64,000 nucleotides of DNA from Pseudomonas sp. PIC25 (GTDB lineage: Bacteria > Pseudomonadota > Gammaproteobacteria > Pseudomonadales > Pseudomonadaceae): assembly GCF_002286785.1 (NCBI RefSeq), contig NZ_MUJY01000086.1, positions 54,944 to 118,943 of the forward strand. The letters are read 5' to 3'. Positions 27,834 through 39,917 of this stretch are shown one piece after another. The notes below the pieces were generated by a model. The model had not been told where the DNA came from. It was given only the letters and a program-made list of their open reading frames with translations, and ran no database searches. Numbering within the stretch: the first letter of the stretch is position 1; the number at the start of each line of letters is the position of its first letter. The translations under genes and the position numbers were made by a program.

Positions 27834-28955
27834 ATGAATAAGGCTACTAAGCAGCTTTCCAGACTGTTCGCAGCGATGGCACTGGCGGGTGCCACCAGCT
27901 ACTCCATGGCCGCCGACACCATCAAGATCGCCATGGCCGGTCCGGTTACCGGTGCCGTCGCCCAGTACGGCGAGATGCAGTTCATCGGCGCGAAAATGGC
28001 CATCGAACAGATCAACAAGGCTGGGGGGGTGAATGGGGCCCAGCTCGAAGGCGTGGTCTACGACGATGCCTGCGATCCGAAACAGGCCGTGGCCGTAGCC
28101 AACAAGATCGTCAATGACGAAGTGAAGTTCGTGATTGGCCACCTCTGCTCCAGCTCCACCCAGCCGGCGTCCGACATCTACGAGGACGAAGGCATCCTGA
28201 TGATCACCCCGGCCTCCACCAGCCCGGACATCACCTCCCGCGGCTACAAGCTGATCTTCCGCACCATCGGCCTGGACAGCCTGCAGGGCCCGACCGCCGG
28301 CAAGTTCATTGCCGAGCACATCAAGCCGAAGACCGTCGCGGTCATCCATGACAAGCAGCAGTACGGCGAAGGCATCGCCACCGCGGTCAAGCAGACCGTC
28401 GAGGCCGCCGGCATCAAGGTCGCCCTGTTCGAAGGCATCAACGCCGGCGACAAGGACTTCTCCGCCCTGATCGCCAAGCTGAAGAAAGCCGGTGTCGACT
28501 TCGTCTACTACGGCGGCTACCACCCGGAATTGGGCCTGCTCCTGCGCCAGTCCAAGGAAAAAGGCCTGGACGTCCGCTTCATGGGTCCGGAAGGTGTCGG
28601 CAACAAGGAAATCTCCGCCATCGCCGGCCCGGCCTCCGAAGGCCTGCTGGTGACCCTGCCGAAGTCCTTCGACCAGGATCCGAAGAACCAGGCACTGGTC
28701 GAGGCCTTCAAGGCCAAGAACGAAGACCCGAGCGGTCCGTTCGTGTTCCCGGCCTACGCCGCCGTCCAGGTCATCGCCGACAGCATCAAGAAGTCCGGCA
28801 GCACCGACACCGACAAGGTCGCCGAAGCGCTGCGCTCCAACTCCTTCGAGACCCCGACCGGTACCCTGGCCTTCGACGAGAAGGGCGATCTGAAGGACTT
28901 CAGCTTCGTCGTCTACGAATGGCACCAGGACGGCACCAAGACCGAAGCCAAGTAA
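27834..28955 (+). CDS. braC: Branched-chain amino acid binding protein BraC (LivJ/LivK type)
   Basis: This 373-residue periplasmic protein has a signal peptide ending at SMAA (residue 26) and the leucine-binding fold: TIKIAMAGPVTGAVAQYGE at the mature start, VVYDDACDPKQAV, and the first-domain signature HLCSSSTQPAS (about 103-113). It delivers leucine, isoleucine, valine and, in P. aeruginosa, also alanine and threonine to the BraDEFG complex. The ATG follows GTGGAG. A terminator hairpin separates it from braD, which usually lets the binding protein be made in excess. Confidence 0.94.
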   Translation: MNKATKQLSRLFAAMALAGATSYSMAADTIKIAMAGPVTGAVAQYGEMQFIGAKMAIEQINKAGGVNGAQLEGVVYDDACDPKQAVAVANKIVNDEVKFVIGHLCSSSTQPASDIYEDEGILMITPASTSPDITSRGYKLIFRTIGLDSLQGPTAGKFIAEHIKPKTVAVIHDKQQYGEGIATAVKQTVEAAGIKVALFEGINAGDKDFSALIAKLKKAGVDFVYYGGYHPELGLLLRQSKEKGLDVRFMGPEGVGNKEISAIAGPASEGLLVTLPKSFDQDPKNQALVEAFKAKNEDPSGPFVFPAYAAVQVIADSIKKSGSTDTDKVAEALRSNSFETPTGTLAFDEKGDLKDFSFVVYEWHQDGTKTEAK

Positions 28956-28978
28956 GCGTCCCGCGTGAAAACCCAAAG

Positions 28979-29007
28979 CCCACTGCTCCGTGCAGTGGGT
29001 TTTGTTT
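28979..29007 (+). terminator. Intrinsic terminator after braC (partial)
   Basis: A CCCACTG / CAGTGGG stem (28979-28985 and 28993-28999) is followed by TTTTGTTT. It lies 23 bases after the braC stop, with braD starting 200 bases further on, so it probably reduces transcription into the permease genes. Confidence 0.75.
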
Positions 29008-29205
29008 ATCCGATGAGGTTCTCGCAAGACCGCGGAACAGACGCTTCGGCAACGGAACGGGTACGCAGCGCGTCATTTACCCATGGCGCCTTTCGCCCTG
29101 CTCCACCTTCGTCCCGGCCACGGTTCTTTGTAAGCGCCTCCAAGCATTCCGGGTATCCGCCGCGCCACAAGCGCCGCTTTACGTGATATCCGAGGAGTGA
29201 GGTAA

Positions 29206-30125
<920 letters not shown>

Positions 30126-30129
<4 letters not shown>

Positions 30130-31382
30130 CTCGCAACCTCAAGACCGCCTTTTTCAGCGCCCTGCTGGTGCTGGCCGTTTCCTACCCGGTGCTCGGCCTC
30201 AAGCTGACCACCGTCGGCATCGGCCTGCAGGTGCAGGGCGCCAGCCCGGCAACGCTGTGGACCATCGCCAGCGCCGCCGTGCTGATGTTCTTCTGGCAAT
30301 TGTTCCGCGACCGCATCGGCGCTGCCTGGGGCAGCCGTCCCCAAGCCGGCCTGATCCCGGCCAGCGCCAAGGACTTCCTGACCCTGCAATCGACTCAGCG
30401 CTGGGCCGTCCTCGCCCTGGTGCTGCTCGCCCTGGCCTGGCCGTTCTTCGGTTCGCGCGGCGCGGTGGATATCGCCACGCTGATTCTGATCTACGTGATG
30501 CTCGGCCTCGGCCTGAACATCGTCGTCGGTCTCGCCGGCCTGCTCGACCTCGGCTACGTCGGCTTCTATGCCGTCGGCGCCTACAGCTATGCCCTGCTCT
30601 CCCATTACTATGGGTTCGGCTTCTGGACCTGCCTGCCAATCGCCGGCCTGATGGCGGCCTTCTTCGGCTTCATCCTCGGCTTCCCGGTGCTGCGCCTGCG
30701 CGGCGACTACCTGGCGATCGTCACCCTCGGCTTCGGCGAGATCATCCGCATCCTGCTGCGCAACATGACCGAGCTGACCGGCGGCCCCAACGGCATCAGC
30801 AACATCGACAAGCCGACCCTGTTTGGCCTCGATTTCAACCGCCGCGCGGAAGAAGGCTTCCAAACCTTCCATGAGTTCTTCGGCATCGCCTACAACTCGA
30901 CGCACAAGGTCATCTTCCTCTACCTGGTGGCCCTGCTGCTGGTGCTGATCACCCTGTTCGTGATCAACCGCCTGCTGCGCATGCCCATCGGCCGCGCCTG
31001 GGAAGCCCTGCGCGAAGACGAGATCGCCTGCCGCGCCCTCGGCCTCAACCCGACGGTGATCAAGCTCTCCGCCTTCACCCTCGGCGCCTGCTTCGCCGGT
31101 TTCGCCGGCAGCTTCTTCGCCGCGCGCCAGGGGCTGGTCACGCCCGAGTCCTTCACCTTCATCGAGTCGGCGATCATCCTCGCCATCGTGGTGCTGGGCG
31201 GGATGGGCTCGCAGCTCGGCGTCATACTCGCAGCCATCGTGATGATCCTGCTGCCGGAACTCGCCCGTGAATTCAACGAGTACCGCATGCTGATGTTCGG
31301 CGCCCTGATGGTGCTGATGATGATCTGGCGTCCGCAGGGCCTCCTGCCCATGCAGCGCCCCCACCTGGAGCTGCGCCAATGA
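30126..31382 (+). CDS. braE: Branched-chain amino acid ABC permease BraE (LivM)
   Basis: A 418-residue LivM-family permease with extra N-terminal helices, usual for the Pseudomonas protein. [19 protein letters not shown] (about 137-155) and GGPNGISNI (about 219-227) are family motifs. The first ATG overlaps the braD stop and its own stop overlaps braF, so braDEF are translationally coupled. Confidence 0.94.
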
Positions 31383-32146
31383 GCCGACCGATTCTCGAAG
31401 TGAGCGGCCTCACCATGCGCTTCGGCGGCCTCCTGGCCGTGAACAACGTGGGGCTGACCGTCAAGGAAAAGCAGGTGGTCTCCATGATCGGCCCGAACGG
31501 CGCCGGCAAGACCACCGTATTCAACTGCCTGACCGGGTTCTACCAGCCGACCGCCGGCCGGATCGTCCTCGATGGCGAGGAAATCCAGGGACTGCCCGGC
31601 CACAAGATCGCCCACAAGGGTGTAGTGCGGACCTTTCAGAACGTCCGCCTGTTCAAGGAAATGACCGCGGTGGAGAACCTGCTGGTCGCCCAGCATCGCC
31701 ACCTGAACACCAACTTCTTCGCCGGCCTGCTGAAGACCCCGGGCTTCCGCCGCAGCGAGCGCGAAGCCATGGAGTTCGCCCACCACTGGCTGGAGCGGGT
31801 CAACCTGCTGGAGTGCGCCAACCGTCCCGCCGGCACCCTCGCCTATGGCCAGCAACGCCGCCTGGAGATCGCCCGCTGCATGATGACGCGTCCGCGCATC
31901 CTCATGCTCGACGAGCCGGCCGCTGGTCTCAATCCGCGCGAAACCGAGGACCTCAAGGCCCTGATCGCCATGCTGCGTGACGACCACAACGTCACCGTGC
32001 TGCTGATCGAGCACGATATGAAGCTGGTCATGAGCATTTCCGACCACATCGTGGTGATCAACCAGGGCTGCCCCCTGGCCGACGGCACGCCGGACGAAAT
32101 CCGCGGCAACCCGGACGTGATCAAAGCCTATCTGGGGGAGGCGTAA
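31379..32146 (+). CDS. braF: Branched-chain amino acid ABC ATPase BraF (LivG)
   Basis: This 255-residue ATPase has Walker A GPNGAGKT (about 38-45), a [13 protein letters not shown] signature (about 154-166) and Walker [12 protein letters not shown] (about 174-184). The QQRR signature instead of SGGQ is normal for LivG. It powers the BraDE channel together with BraG. Confidence 0.94.
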   Translation: MSRPILEVSGLTMRFGGLLAVNNVGLTVKEKQVVSMIGPNGAGKTTVFNCLTGFYQPTAGRIVLDGEEIQGLPGHKIAHKGVVRTFQNVRLFKEMTAVENLLVAQHRHLNTNFFAGLLKTPGFRRSEREAMEFAHHWLERVNLLECANRPAGTLAYGQQRRLEIARCMMTRPRILMLDEPAAGLNPRETEDLKALIAMLRDDHNVTVLLIEHDMKLVMSISDHIVVINQGCPLADGTPDEIRGNPDVIKAYLGEA

Positions 32147-32149
32147 TCC

Positions 32150-32851
32150 ATGCTGTATTTCGACAAGGTTTCCACCTTCTACGGCAAGATCCAGGCGCTG
32201 CACGACGTCAGCGTGGAAATCCAGAAAGGCGAGATCGTCACCCTCATCGGTGCCAACGGCGCCGGCAAGTCAACCCTGCTGATGACCCTCTGCGGCTCGC
32301 CGCGCGCGGCCAGCGGCAGCATCCGCTTCGAGGGCGAGGAACTGGTCGGCCTGGAGTCGTCCGAGATCATGCGCAAGGACATCGCCGTGGTCCCGGAAGG
32401 CCGGCGCATCTTCGCCCGGCTGACGGTGGAGGAGAATCTGGCCATGGGCGGCTTCTTCACCAGCAAGGAGGACTATCAGGTCCAGTTGGACAAGGTCCTG
32501 CATCTGTTCCCGCGCCTGAAGGAGCGTTACAACCAGCGCGGCGGCACCATGTCCGGCGGCGAACAGCAGATGCTCGCCATCGGCCGGGCGCTGATGAGCA
32601 AGCCGCGCCTGTTGCTGCTCGACGAGCCGTCCCTGGGCCTGGCGCCGATCATCATCCAGCAGATCTTCGACATCATCGAACAACTGCGTGAGGACGGGGT
32701 GACCGTCTTCCTGGTCGAGCAGAACGCCAACCAGGCGCTGAAGCTGGCCGACCGCGGCTACGTGCTGGAGAACGGCCGGATCGTCATGCAGGGCAGCGGC
32801 GAAGCCCTACTCAACGATCCCAAGGTGCGCGACGCCTACCTGGGCGGCTGA
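32150..32851 (+). CDS. braG: Branched-chain amino acid ABC ATPase BraG (LivF)
   Basis: The 233-residue LivF-type ATPase has Walker A GANGAGKST (about 34-42), the signature MSGGEQQML (about 134-142) and Walker B LLLLDEPSLGLAP (about 154-166). It starts three bases after the braF stop and ends the operon; a UUCG-loop terminator follows. Confidence 0.94.
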   Translation: MLYFDKVSTFYGKIQALHDVSVEIQKGEIVTLIGANGAGKSTLLMTLCGSPRAASGSIRFEGEELVGLESSEIMRKDIAVVPEGRRIFARLTVEENLAMGGFFTSKEDYQVQLDKVLHLFPRLKERYNQRGGTMSGGEQQMLAIGRALMSKPRLLLLDEPSLGLAPIIIQQIFDIIEQLREDGVTVFLVEQNANQALKLADRGYVLENGRIVMQGSGEALLNDPKVRDAYLGG

Positions 32852-32865
32852 ACGCGCGCAATATG

Positions 32866-32890
32866 AAAACGGCCCTTCGGGGCCGTTTTT
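32866..32890. terminator. Bidirectional UUCG-loop terminator between braG and rarD
   Basis: AACGGCCC-TTCG-GGGCCGTT with A's on one side and T's on the other. It can stop braG on the plus strand and the rarD transcript coming from the minus strand. Confidence 0.85.
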
Positions 32891-32964
32891 CATGGCGGTG
32901 TGCGTGACGCGGAGTGTCACAGGCGGCATTCCCACGCGGAGCATGGGGACGATCTTCGCCCTCT

Positions 32965-33864
32965 TCACCCAGACATTCGCCGCTGCTGCTTGCGCAGCAG
33001 ATACAACCCATCCCAGACGATCAGTCCCAGGGCCAGCCAAATCGGCACGTAAGTCCAAAGCTGCGTCGATGCGAAAGGCTCCCCCAGCAAGCCGACCGAA
33101 ACCGCGAACAACAGCGCCGGCTCGACATAGCTGAGAATCCCGAACAACCCCAGCGGCAGGCGCCGGCTGGCCGCCATCAGCGTGCCGAATGCCAATGCGC
33201 TGAACAGGCCCAGCCCCGGCAGCATCCAGTAGAAACGCGGCGCCTCGGCGAACAGCGTGAGAACGCCGGAATCCCGGACCAGCCAGACGGCCAGCGGCAC
33301 CATCAGCAACACTTCCAGCAGGAAACCGTTGAGCGCTTCCAGGCGCATCCAGCGGCGCAGCATGTAGTAAGGCGGATAGCCGACGGCGACCAGCAAGGTC
33401 ACCCAGGAGAAGGCGCCGGTCAGCCAGAGCTCGTGGAGAACGCCGAGCAGCGCGCAGGCCACCGCAAGCCACTGCAGCGGGCGCAGACGCTCGCCATAGA
33501 ACAGGCGGCCGACCAGCACCATGGTCAGTGGCAGCAGGAAATAACCGAGCGTGACGTCCAGCAGATGCCCGGACAGCGGCGCCCAGACGAACAGCCCCCA
33601 CTGCACGCCGATCAGCAGCGACGCCAGCGGCAATGCCGCGAGCAGCAAGGGCTCCCGACGCAAACGCGCGAAGGCGCTGGCCAGCGTGTGCCACTGGCGC
33701 ATCAGCAGCACCAGCAACAGCACCGCCGGAACAGACCAGAACACGCGCTGGGCGAATACCTGAGCGCCATCCAGCGGCGCCAACGCACGGAAATAGCTCG
33801 GCATCAGGGCGAACAGCAACGATGCGACCAGCGACAACAGCACGCCCTGCATGGACACGTTCAT
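32965..33864 (-). CDS. rarD: RarD-type EamA/DMT transporter
   Basis: From the ATG at 33864 (GGAG eight bases upstream) the product is 299 residues with ten hydrophobic helices and two EamA repeats. Features of the RarD branch include the start MQGVLLSLVASLLFALMPSY, AQRVFWSVP, and the late SYVEPALLFAVSVGLLGE (about 243-260). RarD proteins are DMT-superfamily permeases; a chloramphenicol-related role is named in the literature, but the substrate is not settled. It is monocistronic. Confidence 0.85.
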   Translation of the reverse strand: MNVSMQGVLLSLVASLLFALMPSYFRALAPLDGAQVFAQRVFWSVPAVLLLVLLMRQWHTLASAFARLRREPLLLAALPLASLLIGVQWGLFVWAPLSGHLLDVTLGYFLLPLTMVLVGRLFYGERLRPLQWLAVACALLGVLHELWLTGAFSWVTLLVAVGYPPYYMLRRWMRLEALNGFLLEVLLMVPLAVWLVRDSGVLTLFAEAPRFYWMLPGLGLFSALAFGTLMAASRRLPLGLFGILSYVEPALLFAVSVGLLGEPFASTQLWTYVPIWLALGLIVWDGLYLLRKQQRRMSG

Positions 33865-33908
33865 CCCCACTCCCCATAGCCAGTCCGTTCGCGACGGCAG
33901 CGACCTTA

Positions 33909-34105
33909 GAACCTGTTTACGCTCTCGCGAGCTAGAGCCATGCAAGGCCTCGGCGGCTCCACGAAAACAGGCCGGGCCGCGTAGGCGAGGACGCGCTGGG
34001 ATCGCATTCGACTTTACGAGCTGTAAATGAGCAGTCCGACCGGGCTGGCGATCCAGCGGTTGTTAACGCAGCAGGGCCGACGCGCAGCAGATCGTAAACA
34101 GGTTC
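33909..34105. mobile_element. 197-bp MITE-like element with 3-bp target duplication
   Basis: The ends are perfect 13-base inverted repeats, GAACCTGTTTACG and CGTAAACAGGTTC. The element is flanked on both sides by TTA (33906-33908 and 34106-34108), which looks like a 3-bp target-site duplication. It contains no ORF with a ribosome site, so it is a non-autonomous element. A shorter relative lies at 37717-37797. It sits in the 419-base gap between rarD and azoR; 34107-34203 adds only a CATGCAC / GTGCATG hairpin (34147-34167). Confidence 0.7.
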
Positions 34106-34203
34106 TTAGCCTTTCGCGAGCTTTCAGAAGTGCTGAGACGGCATTGCATGCACCAGAGTCGTGCATGGAACAGAGCCACGTCCGGAGCCAGGGACACGGC
34201 CAC

Positions 34204-34233
34204 AAAAAAGGCCAGCCGGAGAGCCGGCTGGCC
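34204..34233 (-). terminator. Strong intrinsic terminator of azoR
   Basis: On the minus strand GGCCAGCCGG-CTCT-CCGGCTGGCC is followed by TTTTTT. The stem is ten perfect pairs, starting 50 bases after the azoR stop. Confidence 0.9.
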
Positions 34234-34283
34234 ATGGTCGCGCCCAGGAGCAAGGGCGCTGGGGGAGCGGGTGAAACGGTCGG

Positions 34284-34883
34284 TCAGGCCACCTGGGCCA
34301 GTTGTGCCTGGGCCTGTGCCAGGCCTTTCTCCATGAATTCGGCGCCCATGTTCAGGCCTTCGGCATGGATGAAGGTGACGTCATGGATACCGACGAAACC
34401 CAGCGCCTGGCGCAGGTAGGGCTCCTGCTGGTCCAGGTTGCCGCCGGCGTAGATGCCGCCGCGGGCGGTCAGGACGAAGGCACGCTTGCCGCTGAGCAGG
34501 CCCTGCGGACCGGTCTCGGTGTACTTGAAGGTCACACCGGCACGCAGCACGTGGTCGAGCCAGGATTTCAGGGTGCTCGGAATACCGAAGTTGTACATGG
34601 GCGCAGCCAGTACCAGTACGTCCGCGGCCAGCAATTCCTCGGTCAGCAGGTTGGAACGGGCCAAGGCTGCCTGCTCGGCCTCGCTCTGCTGGTCGGCCGG
34701 CTTCATCCAGCCGCCCAGCAGGTCGGCATCCAAATGCGGAACGGGCTGCGCGGCGAGGTCGCGGACCACGACGTCATCGCTCGGATGAGCCTGCTTCCAG
34801 CGAGCGATGAACTGCTCGGTGAGTTGGCGAGAGACGGAACCTTGTTGGCGGGCGCTGCTTTCGATTACCAGTACACGGGACAT
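34284..34883 (-). CDS. azoR: FMN-dependent NADH-azoreductase / quinone reductase
   Basis: The ATG at 34883 follows GAGGTG and gives 199 residues (a GTG three codons upstream is the alternative). It has the flavodoxin-like AzoR fold: VLVIESSARQQGSVSR (FMN phosphate loop) and PMYNFGIPSTLKSWLDHV (about 93-110). The enzyme reduces quinones and azo dyes with NAD(P)H. It probably matches azoR3 (PA3223) because the LysR, hydrolase, ppiA and ABC genes that follow also match PA3225-3228. A LysR-type dyad sits in its promoter region. Confidence 0.88.
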   Translation of the reverse strand: MSRVLVIESSARQQGSVSRQLTEQFIARWKQAHPSDDVVVRDLAAQPVPHLDADLLGGWMKPADQQSEAEQAALARSNLLTEELLAADVLVLAAPMYNFGIPSTLKSWLDHVLRAGVTFKYTETGPQGLLSGKRAFVLTARGGIYAGGNLDQQEPYLRQALGFVGIHDVTFIHAEGLNMGAEFMEKGLAQAQAQLAQVA

Positions 34884-34976
34884 TGGGATCACCTCAATCG
34901 GGGTTGTCGTTCGTCGATGAGGTGAGATTAGGGTGACACAGATCGATAAAAAAGCGAAAAAAACCGCTAGAACCTA

Positions 34977-34997
34977 TCGATCAAGTTGATTTATCGA
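34977..34997. promoter_or_regulatory. Candidate LysR-type operator upstream of azoR
   Basis: TCGAT-N11-ATCGA is a perfect T-N11-A dyad, 94 bases before the azoR ATG; a further GATCGAT lies at 34941-34947. The nearby LysR gene (35419) is the obvious candidate regulator, with a small gene in between. Confidence 0.55.
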
Positions 34998-35052
34998 AAA
35001 CGACTCACTAGCCTTGGTCGAGTGCAAACACAGGTCGCCCCGGGGCGAACGC

Positions 35053-35370
35053 TCACTCGAGGCCGCAAGTCAGCTGGATACGCAGCTTGATGATGCTGCG
35101 GGTGAACTTGGCGGTGAGGTTGAGCGTCTGTCCCGGCTCGAGCACCGCCTTGCGGGTGCGCGGCTTTTCCGGACCGTTGCGGAAAACGGCGGTACAGCGC
35201 GCCGTGCTTTGTCCCAGGTTGGAAAGCGTGATGGCCCCCAAGTCGTGATCGATATCCTGGGTGGTATAGGACACCTCGGCGCCGTTGAGCTGTTTTTCCA
35301 CTTCGATCGGGTAGGCCGCGAAAACCGCCAACGGCAGCAGGGCGATCAGCGCACAGCAGATTCTTTTCAT
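35053..35370 (-). CDS. Small secreted protein of unknown function
   Basis: From the ATG at 35370 the product has 105 residues with a signal peptide (MKRICCALIALLPLAVFAA). The mature part is strand-rich, with two cysteines (TARCTAVF and LTCGLE) that could form a disulfide. I do not recognise a functional family; it is conserved between azoR and LysR in the corresponding P. aeruginosa block. It diverges from the LysR gene across only 48 bases. Confidence 0.65.
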   Translation of the reverse strand: MKRICCALIALLPLAVFAAYPIEVEKQLNGAEVSYTTQDIDHDLGAITLSNLGQSTARCTAVFRNGPEKPRTRKAVLEPGQTLNLTAKFTRSIIKLRIQLTCGLE

Positions 35371-35418
35371 GGTCGGTCTCCAACGAGGGACCGCCAGCTT
35401 AGACAAGAGGAGTCCGGG

Positions 35419-36345
35419 ATGAAAGCGCCCCGCGTGACCCTGGATCAATGGCGGACGCTGCAGGCCGTCGTCGATCACGGCGGCTTCGCCCAGGCCGCCG
35501 AGGCTCTGCATCGCTCGCAGTCGTCGGTCAGCTACACGGTAGCCCGCATGCAGGAACAGCTCGGTGTGCCGCTGCTGCGCATCGACGGTCGCAAGGCGGT
35601 GCTTACCGAGGCCGGCGAAGTGCTGCTGCGGCGCTCACGGCAACTGGTGAAACAGGCCAGCCAACTGGAAGACCTGGCGCACCAGATGGAACAGGGCTGG
35701 GAAGCCGAAGTCCGCCTGGTGGTGGATGCAGCCTACCCCACTGCCCGCCTCGTCCGCGCCCTGACCGCATTCATGCCGCAAAGCCGCGGCTGCCGCGTAC
35801 GCTTGCGCGAAGAAGTGCTGTCCGGCGTCGAAGAGGTATTGCGCGAAGGCACCGCCGACCTCGCCATCACCGCCCTGAACATCACCGGCCACCTGGGCAG
35901 CGAACTGAACCCCGTGGAATTCATCGCCGTCGCCCACCCCGATCATCCGTTACACCGGCTCGGCCGCACCCTCAGTTTCCAGGATCTGGAGACCCAGATG
36001 CAGGTGGTCACCCGCGATTCCGGCCGCCTGCAGCCACGCGACGCCGGCTGGCTCGGCGCCGAACAGCGTTGGACGGTGGGCAGCCTGGCCACCTCGGCCA
36101 CCTTCGTCAGCAGCGGCCTGGGCTTCGCCTGGCTGCCGCGCCACCTGATCGAACGCGAGCTGAAGGACGGCCTGCTCAAGCCCCTGCCGTTGGAGCAGGG
36201 GGGCACTCGCAACCCGCTGTTCCTGCTCTACTCCAACCAGACCAAACCACTGGGACCGGCTACGCAGATCCTCATCGAACTGATCAAGACCTTCGACGCC
36301 GCCCCCCTGGACGCCCCCTTCGGCGCGCCGCAATCCCCGGCCTGA
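35419..36345 (+). CDS. LysR-family regulator
   Basis: The 308-residue regulator has an N-terminal helix-turn-helix (about 20-40: FAQAAEALHRSQSSVSYTVA) and a LysR substrate-binding domain. The ATG follows AGAGGAG. It precedes a hydrolase gene by seven bases, then ppiA. The P. aeruginosa orthologue (PA3225) has, from memory, been described as a repressor touching antibiotic resistance. The TCGAT-N11-ATCGA dyad ahead of azoR is a likely target. Confidence 0.88.
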   Translation: MKAPRVTLDQWRTLQAVVDHGGFAQAAEALHRSQSSVSYTVARMQEQLGVPLLRIDGRKAVLTEAGEVLLRRSRQLVKQASQLEDLAHQMEQGWEAEVRLVVDAAYPTARLVRALTAFMPQSRGCRVRLREEVLSGVEEVLREGTADLAITALNITGHLGSELNPVEFIAVAHPDHPLHRLGRTLSFQDLETQMQVVTRDSGRLQPRDAGWLGAEQRWTVGSLATSATFVSSGLGFAWLPRHLIERELKDGLLKPLPLEQGGTRNPLFLLYSNQTKPLGPATQILIELIKTFDAAPLDAPFGAPQSPA

Positions 36346-36352
36346 GGAACCC

Positions 36353-37168
36353 ATGTCCTACTTCGAGCATCAAGGCTGCCAGCTCTACTACGAAGACCAC
36401 GGCCAGGGCGCCCCGCTGGTTTTGGTGCACGGCCTCGGTTCCAGCGCGCGCGACTGGGAATACCAGCTCCCCGCCCTGATCGGCCGCTACCGGGTCCTGG
36501 CCATGGACATGCGCGGCCACGGCCGCTCCGGCAAGCCGCGCGAACGCTACAGCGTCTCCGGATTCGCCACCGACGTGGCGGCGTTGATCGAACACCTGGG
36601 GCTTGGCCCGGTGCACCTGGTCGGCATCTCCATGGGCGGAATGATCGGCTTCCAGCTGGGCGTCGACCGCCCCGAGCTGCTGAAAAGCCTGACCATCGTC
36701 AATAGCGGCCCGGAACTGAAGCCGCGTAGCCCAAGCGATTTCGTGAACCTGGCCAAGCGCTGGCTGTTCTCCCGGCTGTTCAGCATGGAGACCATCGGCA
36801 AAGGGCTCGGCCGCCTGCTCTTCCCCAAGCCGGAACAGGCCGAACTGCGCGAGAAAGTCGAGCAGCGCTGGATGCTCAACGACAAGCGCGCCTATCTGGC
36901 CAGCCTCGACGCCCTCATCGGCTGGGGCGTGCGGGAACGACTCGCCGCCATTGCCTGTCCTACGCTGGTTGTCACCGCCGACCGCGACTACACCCCGGTA
37001 TCGGTCAAGGAAAGCTACGTCCGGGAATTGCCCGACGCACGCCTGGTCGTGATCGAGGAGTCCCGCCACGGCACCCCGTTGGACCAGCCGGAACGTTTCA
37101 ACGCCACCCTGCTCGACTTCCTCGACGAGGTCGAACGACAACACCCCAAGGACCCTGAGAAATGCTGA
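36353..37168 (+). CDS. Alpha/beta hydrolase
   Basis: A 271-residue alpha/beta hydrolase with the oxyanion loop [10 protein letters not shown] (about 22-31), GHGRSG and the nucleophile elbow GISMGG (Ser about 92). A late [12 protein letters not shown] supplies the histidine. No signal peptide. Its substrate is unknown. It overlaps the ppiA start by seven bases. Confidence 0.85.
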   Translation: MSYFEHQGCQLYYEDHGQGAPLVLVHGLGSSARDWEYQLPALIGRYRVLAMDMRGHGRSGKPRERYSVSGFATDVAALIEHLGLGPVHLVGISMGGMIGFQLGVDRPELLKSLTIVNSGPELKPRSPSDFVNLAKRWLFSRLFSMETIGKGLGRLLFPKPEQAELREKVEQRWMLNDKRAYLASLDALIGWGVRERLAAIACPTLVVTADRDYTPVSVKESYVRELPDARLVVIEESRHGTPLDQPERFNATLLDFLDEVERQHPKDPEKC

Positions 37169-37716
37169 AGAAACTTGTCCTCGCCGCCTGCTCCCTGCTG
37201 TTCGCCGCCAACCTGCTGGCTGCGGAAAAACCGCACGTGCTGCTGACCACCAGCGTCGGCGAGATCGAAATCGAACTCGAAGCCGAGAAGGCGCCGGTCA
37301 GCGTGAAGAACTTCCTCGCCTATGTGGACAGCGGCTTCTACAACGGCACCATTTTCCACCGCGTGATTCCCGGCTTCATGATCCAGGGCGGTGGCTTCGA
37401 TGCCGACATGCAACAGAAGGACACCCAGGCGCCGATCAAGAACGAGGCCGACAATGGCCTGCACAACGTGCGCGGCACCCTGGCCATGGCACGTACCCAG
37501 GCGGTGAATTCCGCCACCAGTCAGTTCTTCATCAACCACCAGGACAACGCCTTCCTCGACCACGGCTCGCGCGACTTCGGCTACGCCGTGTTCGGCAAGG
37601 TGGTGCGTGGCATGGAAGTGGTCGACCAGATCGCCCAGGTACCCACCGGCAACCGCGGCATGTTCCAGAACGTCCCGCGCCAGCCGGTCGTGATTCTCTC
37701 CGCCAAACGCCTCTGA
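37162..37716 (+). CDS. ppiA: Periplasmic peptidyl-prolyl cis-trans isomerase A
   Basis: The 184-residue cyclophilin has a signal peptide ending at NLLAA (residue 20). Motifs [15 protein letters not shown] (about 65-79), MARTQ and [11 protein letters not shown] (about 114-124) give the active-site Arg, Phe and Gln. It speeds proline isomerisation in periplasmic proteins. Its stop codon TGA is also the left copy of the 3-bp duplication flanking the MITE that follows. Confidence 0.93.
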   Translation: MLKKLVLAACSLLFAANLLAAEKPHVLLTTSVGEIEIELEAEKAPVSVKNFLAYVDSGFYNGTIFHRVIPGFMIQGGGFDADMQQKDTQAPIKNEADNGLHNVRGTLAMARTQAVNSATSQFFINHQDNAFLDHGSRDFGYAVFGKVVRGMEVVDQIAQVPTGNRGMFQNVPRQPVVILSAKRL

Positions 37717-37797
37717 GACCTGTTTACGATCTCGCGAGCTAAAGCCATGCAAGGCCTCGGCAGCAGGGCTGACGCGCAGCAGATCGTGAACAGGTTC
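37717..37797. mobile_element. Short MITE copy (81 bp) abutting the ppiA stop
   Basis: This is an internally deleted relative of the 197-bp element. The left end GACCTGTTTACG and right end GTGAACAGGTTC are imperfect inverted repeats, and the inner segment CGCGAGCTAAAGCCATGCAA matches the long copy. TGA flanks it on both sides (37714-37716 and 37798-37800). It inserted at the stop codon of ppiA while keeping it. Confidence 0.65.
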
Positions 37798-37906
37798 TGA
37801 CAACGGCCCGCACAAGCGGGCAATAGGCCGGGCGCACTCGACCGCGCCCGTGCCCGGAAGGGGCGGAACACCCAGACAGGAGCGCCCTTTCCGGGCGACA
37901 GCACTC

Positions 37907-39739
<1,833 letters not shown>

Positions 39740-39768
39740 GGCATGCGCCGAGCGAGCGATTTCGCCTT

Positions 39769-39905
39769 GTAGGAGCGAGCTCTGCTCGCGATTGGGGCCG
39801 TACAAGAGCCTCGCCAGCAGAGCTGGCTCCTACATTGTCCGACTCCGCTGGACGAATGAATTCGCACCTACGAGTGGGCTGCTGTAGGGGCGAATTCATT
39901 CGCCC
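39769..39905 (+). repeat. REP cluster, four elements
   Basis: Facing GTAGGAGCGAGCTCTGCTCG (39769) and the GCCAGCAGAGCTGGCTCCTA copy (about 39812-39833), then two GAATTCGC-type palindromes (about 39852-39872 and 39884-39904). The cluster fills the gap between convergent genes. Confidence 0.82.
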
Positions 39906-39917
39906 GCCGTTTACCAC

